NCBI RefSeq assembly: GCF_002999335.1
Contig: NW_020312059.1
Span: forward strand, 310,001-374,000
Direction of reading: 5' to 3'
DNA: 64,000 bases
DNA from: Cyclospora cayetanensis
Lineage: Eukaryota; Apicomplexa; Conoidasida; Eucoccidiorida; Eimeriidae
Positions 59,501 through 64,000 of the stretch are shown here, in pieces; position 1 is the first letter of the stretch, and every line of letters begins with the position of its first letter. Under the pieces are notes generated by a model that was not told where the DNA came from, did not search any database, and saw only the letters and a list, made by a program, of their open reading frames with translations. The position numbers and the translations under genes were made by a program.

Positions 59501-61314
59501 AGAGTCGTGCCGCTGCCGCAGAGAAAGAAGGCCTTCCCGCGCAGCAATGGAGAAGGCGTGGTGAGACTCGAGGAAATCTCCGGAGGCCAAAGCAGACACT
59601 CCGCGGTGTGAAGTGTCACGCCGTTGTCGCCATCCCCTGCTGCTGCTGCCTCGCGCGAAAAGCTGCCCGTAAGAAGCACCAGCGAAGAAGGAAGGGCCAG
59701 AGAGCCGCGAGCCGGGGGTAAGGCTGCTACCCGCTCTGTAGAATTGTCGGCTGCCAGGGGCCGTTGTCTCTCTGGGGGAGACTCCCAAATGAAGCCGTGA
59801 AGAAGCTCCGCGTCCTAGCGGAGAAGAATCGCAGGCGTCACGAACTCCCTGAAAAAGACAGAGAGAGGAGGGAACGACACAAAAAAATGCAGCAAGAGGG
59901 ACCAAAGCAGCGAGAGGCAGCCCCCCATGCGCAGAAACGCCGAGCCAAAATATACACACGGCACAAAAGACGACCGCAAATCAACATGGACTCTCGTGCA
60001 AACCACGCGGCAGTCACGGAGGGAGAGAAAAAAAAGAGAGAAAAACCATCCAAAGGGTCTGCAGGAGGACCTTCTCCCCTTCTCCCATCCCCAGATTGCT
60101 GCTCCGTCAGGGCAGGAAAATCTCCGTGCCTTATACGAGGCTTTGGAATTTGTGTGTGCCGAGGAGTTCACACACAGAAGGGAGACGGTTTCGAAGACGA
60201 AACACCCAAACACGCACAGTACACACTCATACACACCTCCCCGCTCGACCCCCTCCCCCCCCCTTAACCCCCCACTGCTGCCATCCTCTCGGCTTCAAGT
60301 CACGCAGGCTCTGTCTCCAAGACGCAGCAAGCACGCAAGCAAGCAGACGTACATAAGGGAGAAAGGCTAGGGGGAGAGCGGGGCGCTGATGGTGATGCTG
60401 ATGCTGCTGTTCGTGGTGGTGGAGCTGCTGCTGTGGTTGTTCTTGTTGGTGCTCTTGCTGCTTCTGCTGCATGCCGTGGGGAACGGCGGCTACCCAGGCG
60501 AAGAGATTAGGAGCCGCCTTCAGATGCACGGAAACGCTATTCAGAAGAAAGGCCGAAGGAAATCCCATGTCTTCCTGCAGCAAGCCACTCCAAGGAACGC
60601 TCTCACGTTCGGCTTGATCATGAGCGAGAGTCGACTGTCCTCCTTCTTGCTGGCATGCTGCAGCTTCGGATGCAGCTGGAGCAGAAGCTGCCCCTGCTGC
60701 TGCTGTTGCTGCAGGCTGCAGCAGCCTGCGATTCGCGCTGGAAGCAGCAACGGAGACAAACTGCAGCAAGCACTCCTTCGGGCTGCCTAAGAAAGCGGAT
60801 TCTAGACAGTGCAGCTCCTGAGGCTGCTCCCCCTCTGTGTGGCGGTGCTGTTGCAGTTGATGCTGCCCCTTAGACTCCGTCGCAGCGTTGCTCAGCACAT
60901 AGAGGGAGGCCAACTGTCCAGCGCGATCTCCTTGCAGAGCCTCCGCCCTTGCCAGGAGCTTCTCGCAGCACACCCACAGCTGCGACACACGCATGTACCG
61001 CACCACACAAAGCCGCAAGAAAAAACTGTATCGACAAATGGCGAAGGCGTGGTGATACATCCATGCGTGCGTGCATGGATGCATGCACAGGATGGCAAGC
61101 GCTCAGGGTACCCGTGTCTGCGCACAAACGGCGGCTACAGAGGCTGCAACAGCAGACACCCGAGGCTGCCACTCGCGTGCGCTTCACAGCCCGAGGCGTG
61201 TTGCAGAGAGAGAAGCATATGACACTCATCACAAAAGAGAGGGAGGGGAGGCGTGTTGAGCAAGCGACATACATAGACGTACATTTGAACATCGATATAG
61301 ATACGCATGTAGAC

Positions 61315-61357
<43 letters not shown>

Positions 61358-64000
61358 GAGAGAGAGAGAGAGAGACATGGATATACACATAGACATTGAT
61401 ATAGAAAGAGATATAGACACGGATATACACATAGTTATGGACATTGATATAGAAATAGATATAGACATGGATATACCCATAGTTATAGACATAGAAACAG
61501 ATAGACATACACATAGGCATTGATATTTAAATAGATATACACAGACATAGAGAGCCATACACATAGACCCGTATTGATACGGACAGACATACACACATAT
61601 TCACAAGCATAGACATAGACACCCAAATGTACAAACAAACACTCATACCAAGAGGGCTTTAACTCACGTCTGTCCAAGGTTCTTTAAGGAAGAGCGGCAT
61701 CATTCTTTGAATGGCCAGTTGACACTCCCTAAAGTCACCTGCTTGCAAGTGCATTGCAGCAATCCTGTGTTGCAGCAGCGCTGCATGGCGAAAGAATCCG
61801 CAATTTACGTAGTGTTGCCCTCCGAGCAGCAGCACGCGAAGATACAACACTTGGAGTTTGTCAGGCGCACTTAAAGCCCGACGCAAGTCTGCGGCTGAGC
61901 AGATTTCCAGAGCTTCCTTCAGCTCCTCTACTGCGTCTGGAGGGAAGAAAAGCGTGGCTGTTTCCGCGTGTGATGCTGCTGCAGATGCGGAGAAGCTGCT
62001 GCAGCGAGACTGGAGCTGCTGCTGCGCCTCCGGGTTGGAAGTTTCCTCATTCATGTCCAACGAGTCACAAGAGGAGAAAGGGCCTGGCTGTCTTGAGGCG
62101 GATACGGGCAGCAGCGCAAACACGTCTTGCCACTCGGCAGGTTTCTTTTTCAGAGCAGCGAGACGCAACAACTGCTGGGCAACAAAAGCGTAGAGGGAAG
62201 CAGCGCTCTTCGCCTGACCAGATGCCGTGTCGCTCGCAAAAGAATCAAAGACGACACCCCCCCCGCCGGTGCTGCTGTCCACCCTCTTGTCTGCTCCTTG
62301 GCTGTAGCTCCTCCGACTTGCAAAACCGTGAACGTCACCTTCCAGTCGCTCCTGCCCTTCTCCCCCACCTCTGAAATGTGCGCGATGCACCTGCTGCTGC
62401 TGCTGCTGCTGCACCTGCTGCTGAGGAAGGGAAGCCGTGTCTGCATGCTGCAACTTTTTAGGTTTGCTGCTGCTGCTGCGCGCATCCCCGTGCTGCCGTC
62501 TGGAAGGAAGAAACGTCAAGTGACTGGGGGCAAGGCGTGTCAGTGTGCGCGCCACAGCAGAAGTTGGTCTACGCAGCAAGGGCAAAGAAGACGCAAAGAC
62601 TTGAGAAACACCTGATCCACGAGATTCACTCTCTCCTGACTCCGCCGATACACCTGCCGCAGTCGCCATCACAACAGCTGAAGACGCCCCCGTTCCCAGC
62701 TCCTCCAATTCCTTCGAGGCGACACCCTCGCCTCCGCTCACACACTGCACGCCGCATCGCAACAACAGCCGCAGCGACACAAAAAGTCCACTAGCAGGAA
62801 AGAGAGAGAGAGAGACGGTGCACAGAAAGCATACATACACCACGAAATCCCTGCCTTTCTTCGTGTATTTATGTGTAGAAGGGGGTGTGTGTGCACGGAT
62901 GTGTGTGTGTAAGTGTATGTATGTATGTGTGTAAGTGTATGTAAGTGTATGTGTATGTGTGTATGTAAGTGTATGTGTATGTGTGTATGTAAGTGTATGT
63001 GTATGTGTATGTATGTAAGTGTATGTGTATGTAAGTGCATGTGTGTAAGTGTATGTGTATGTATGTGTGTAGGTGTATGTGTATGTATGTGTGTCTGTAT
63101 GTGTATGTGTATGTATGTGTGGAAGTGTATGTATGTGTATGTATGTGTATGTGTGTGTGTGTGGAAGTGTATGTATGTATGTAAGTGTATGCAAGTGTAT
63201 GTGTATGTGTGTGTGCATGTGTGCATGTAAGTGTATGTATGTGTACTGCGGGCCAGGCAGCGTGCGACTGACTCATAAAAGACTCTAAGAAATATACAAT
63301 CAGAACCAAGGGTGCTAGGCAGAGACACACCCCCACACGTATAGACACACTTCCACACCCACAAACACACAAGGAGCGAAGAAGAGAGAATCGAAGAGTA
63401 CCTTGGCCGTCAGAAAATTGGCAAGGTTTAAAGCCCCAAGCACTGCCCAGCACATCAAATGAATCTTCGTATCGCTGCTGCATGCCACTGAGGCAGCCAC
63501 TTTGAGGATTCCCGAGAAGAGGGAAAGCCCCCGACTTCCAAGCTCCTCCAGTTTATTCAGCTGAATCAAATAGACCGCCTGCTTGCAGAAAAGTAGCTCC
63601 CAACAATGCAGGGGACCCAGACTACCGCTCCGCAGTTTTGGAAACAGCTCAGCAGCGCGAGATTCACACGCCAGCAAAGGCAACCCATCAGAGCCACCAA
63701 CTGCGAGAAAATCCCCCGTCTGCTGCTCTGCTGCTGGAGAACGTGTCAATGCAGGAAGCGATGAGACCTCCCAAGCGTCCAACACTCTCAGCGCCTCCGC
63801 GTAGCGTCCACACTTCGCGTACAGCGCTGCGAGGGTTTCCCTTGCTGCCAAAATACTGGAGGCATCTTGCTGCTGCTGCTGCATGCGCTGCACGAAGTCC
63901 TCTGCGAGCATCATGCGATACTCCACAGCGCTCGCAAGTGCGTCCTTCAGCCGCTGCAGGAAGAGCTGCATGCAGCACACACCGGGCTCACAGAAAACAA
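53564..64000 (-). CDS. TRAPPC10: TRAPP II complex subunit TRS130/TRAPPC10 (partial, N-terminus beyond the right edge)
   Basis: TRS130/TRAPPC10 is a scaffold of TRAPP II, the Golgi tethering complex and Rab exchange factor. Exons in view on the minus strand: 63965-63402, 62744-61668, 60979-60353, 59848-56657, 56542-55696, 54972-54569, 54251-54072 and 53962-53564. They encode 2429 aa with consistent phases, against about 1260 in human and 1100 in yeast. The first exon has [20 protein letters not shown] and [19 protein letters not shown], the helical repeat region of the family. Exon 2 has [22 protein letters not shown] ending LFLKEPWTD. Exon 4 carries the beta-rich adaptin-like part ([36 protein letters not shown]). 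The last exons have [26 protein letters not shown] and [16 protein letters not shown], like the TRAPPC10 C-terminal beta domains. Poly-Q and Ser/Ala inserts account for the extra length. Introns of 300-720 bases hold several satellites. TRAPPC9/TRS120 is the alternative but fits less well. Confidence 0.78.
54366..54514 (+). repeat. GGCAGGCAGTTAGACA-type minisatellite in a TRAPPC10 intron
   Basis: Interleaved units such as GGCAGTTAGAC, AGGCAGGTAGTT and GGAGAGCTAGTTA repeat about 10-12 times with variation. The array lies in the intron 54252-54568. Confidence 0.88.
55431..55575 (+). repeat. GGAGCAGGA/GTAGAA purine-rich minisatellite in a TRAPPC10 intron
   Basis: Purine-strand units GGAGCAGGAGTAGAA, GGAGAAGGAGCAGGA and later GGGGGAGCATCA repeat in order on the plus strand. 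On the minus strand the array reads as proline-rich or leucine-rich frames. The direct junction 55696 to 54972 is in phase and gives a sensible protein, so I treat the array as intronic. A GGTAGGTA run at about 55155-55200 lies in the same intron. Confidence 0.82.
58658..58740 (-). repeat. CAG/CAA poly-glutamine tract in TRAPPC10
   Basis: On the coding strand the tract is a Gln run interrupted by Glu, His, Gly and Arg, within a low-complexity insert before the beta-rich domain. Its codons mix CAG and CAA. Confidence 0.88.
61315..61376 (+). repeat. (TA)n followed by (AG)n compound microsatellite
   Basis: About 38 bases of pure AT alternation run directly into about 20 bases of AG alternation. 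The array lies in the TRAPPC10 intron 60980-61667. Confidence 0.93.
61376..61620 (+). repeat. ATAGACAT(G)GATATACACATAG minisatellite
   Basis: A degenerate array of words such as ATAGACATTGATATAG, AAATAGATATAGACATGG and ATATACACATAG continues from the compound microsatellite almost to the TRAPPC10 splice donor at about 61667. Confidence 0.85.
62900..63246 (+). repeat. TGTATG / AAGTGTATGTG microsatellite in a TRAPPC10 intron
   Basis: About 350 bases of TGTATGTG units with a recurring AAGTGTATGT spacer occupy most of the intron 62745-63401. Translations read as Thr-His or Val-Cys repeats and are artefacts. Confidence 0.92.

Noticed and set aside
62738..63370. Thr-His repeat protein on the minus strand
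   Set aside because: Same artefact over the TGTATG array inside a TRAPPC10 intron.
1..64000. tRNA or rRNA genes
   Set aside because: I scanned for T-arm words and rRNA-like conserved stretches on both strands and found nothing convincing; a covariance-model search would settle it.

Overview
This is a eukaryotic nuclear window, most likely from a coccidian apicomplexan of the Eimeria/Cyclospora type. Genes are intron-rich with GT-AG junctions, coding sequence is full of CAG/GCA/CTG-driven homopolymer runs (poly-Q, poly-A, poly-S), and the proteins are eukaryotic housekeeping factors. I see no prokaryotic signals. The genus is an inference. Gene models were spliced by eye; nearly all keep reading frame and phase across every proposed junction, which is the main support for them.

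Layout. 1-5316: no gene recognised. 5317-13178 (-): an 11-exon RAD16-type SNF2/RING protein with an N-terminal PARP-type zinc finger and a SAP-like motif. 13916-14763 (+): complex III hinge subunit, two exons, divergent from RAD16. 16297-16869 (-): reticulon-like protein. 16870-25321: 8.5 kb gene desert with decayed Ty3/gypsy pol fragments. 25322-29770 (+): intronless, greatly expanded Rab escort protein. 31093-35015 (+): TFIIIC tau95/GTF3C5 subunit, seven exons. 36432-36851 (-): small predicted type I membrane protein. 36852-40095: mostly empty. 40096-43514 (-): large low-complexity protein with a possible BTB-like segment. 44873-49466 (-): TRM1 tRNA (m2,2G26) methyltransferase. 50095-52849 (+): uL30-family RLP7/RPL7L1-like ribosome-biogenesis protein, divergent from TRM1. 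53564 to the right edge (-): TRAPP II subunit TRS130/TRAPPC10, eight exons in view, N-terminus outside the window.

Functional themes. Several genes serve RNA polymerase III, tRNA and ribosome production (GTF3C5, TRM1, RLP7-like). Three serve the endomembrane and Rab system (Rab escort protein, TRAPPC10, reticulon). One serves DNA repair (RAD16) and one respiration (QCR6). There is no operon logic; orientation is mixed, with two divergent pairs (RAD16/QCR6 and TRM1/RLP7-like) that could share promoters. Simple repeats are concentrated in introns, especially those of TRAPPC10 and the RLP7-like gene.
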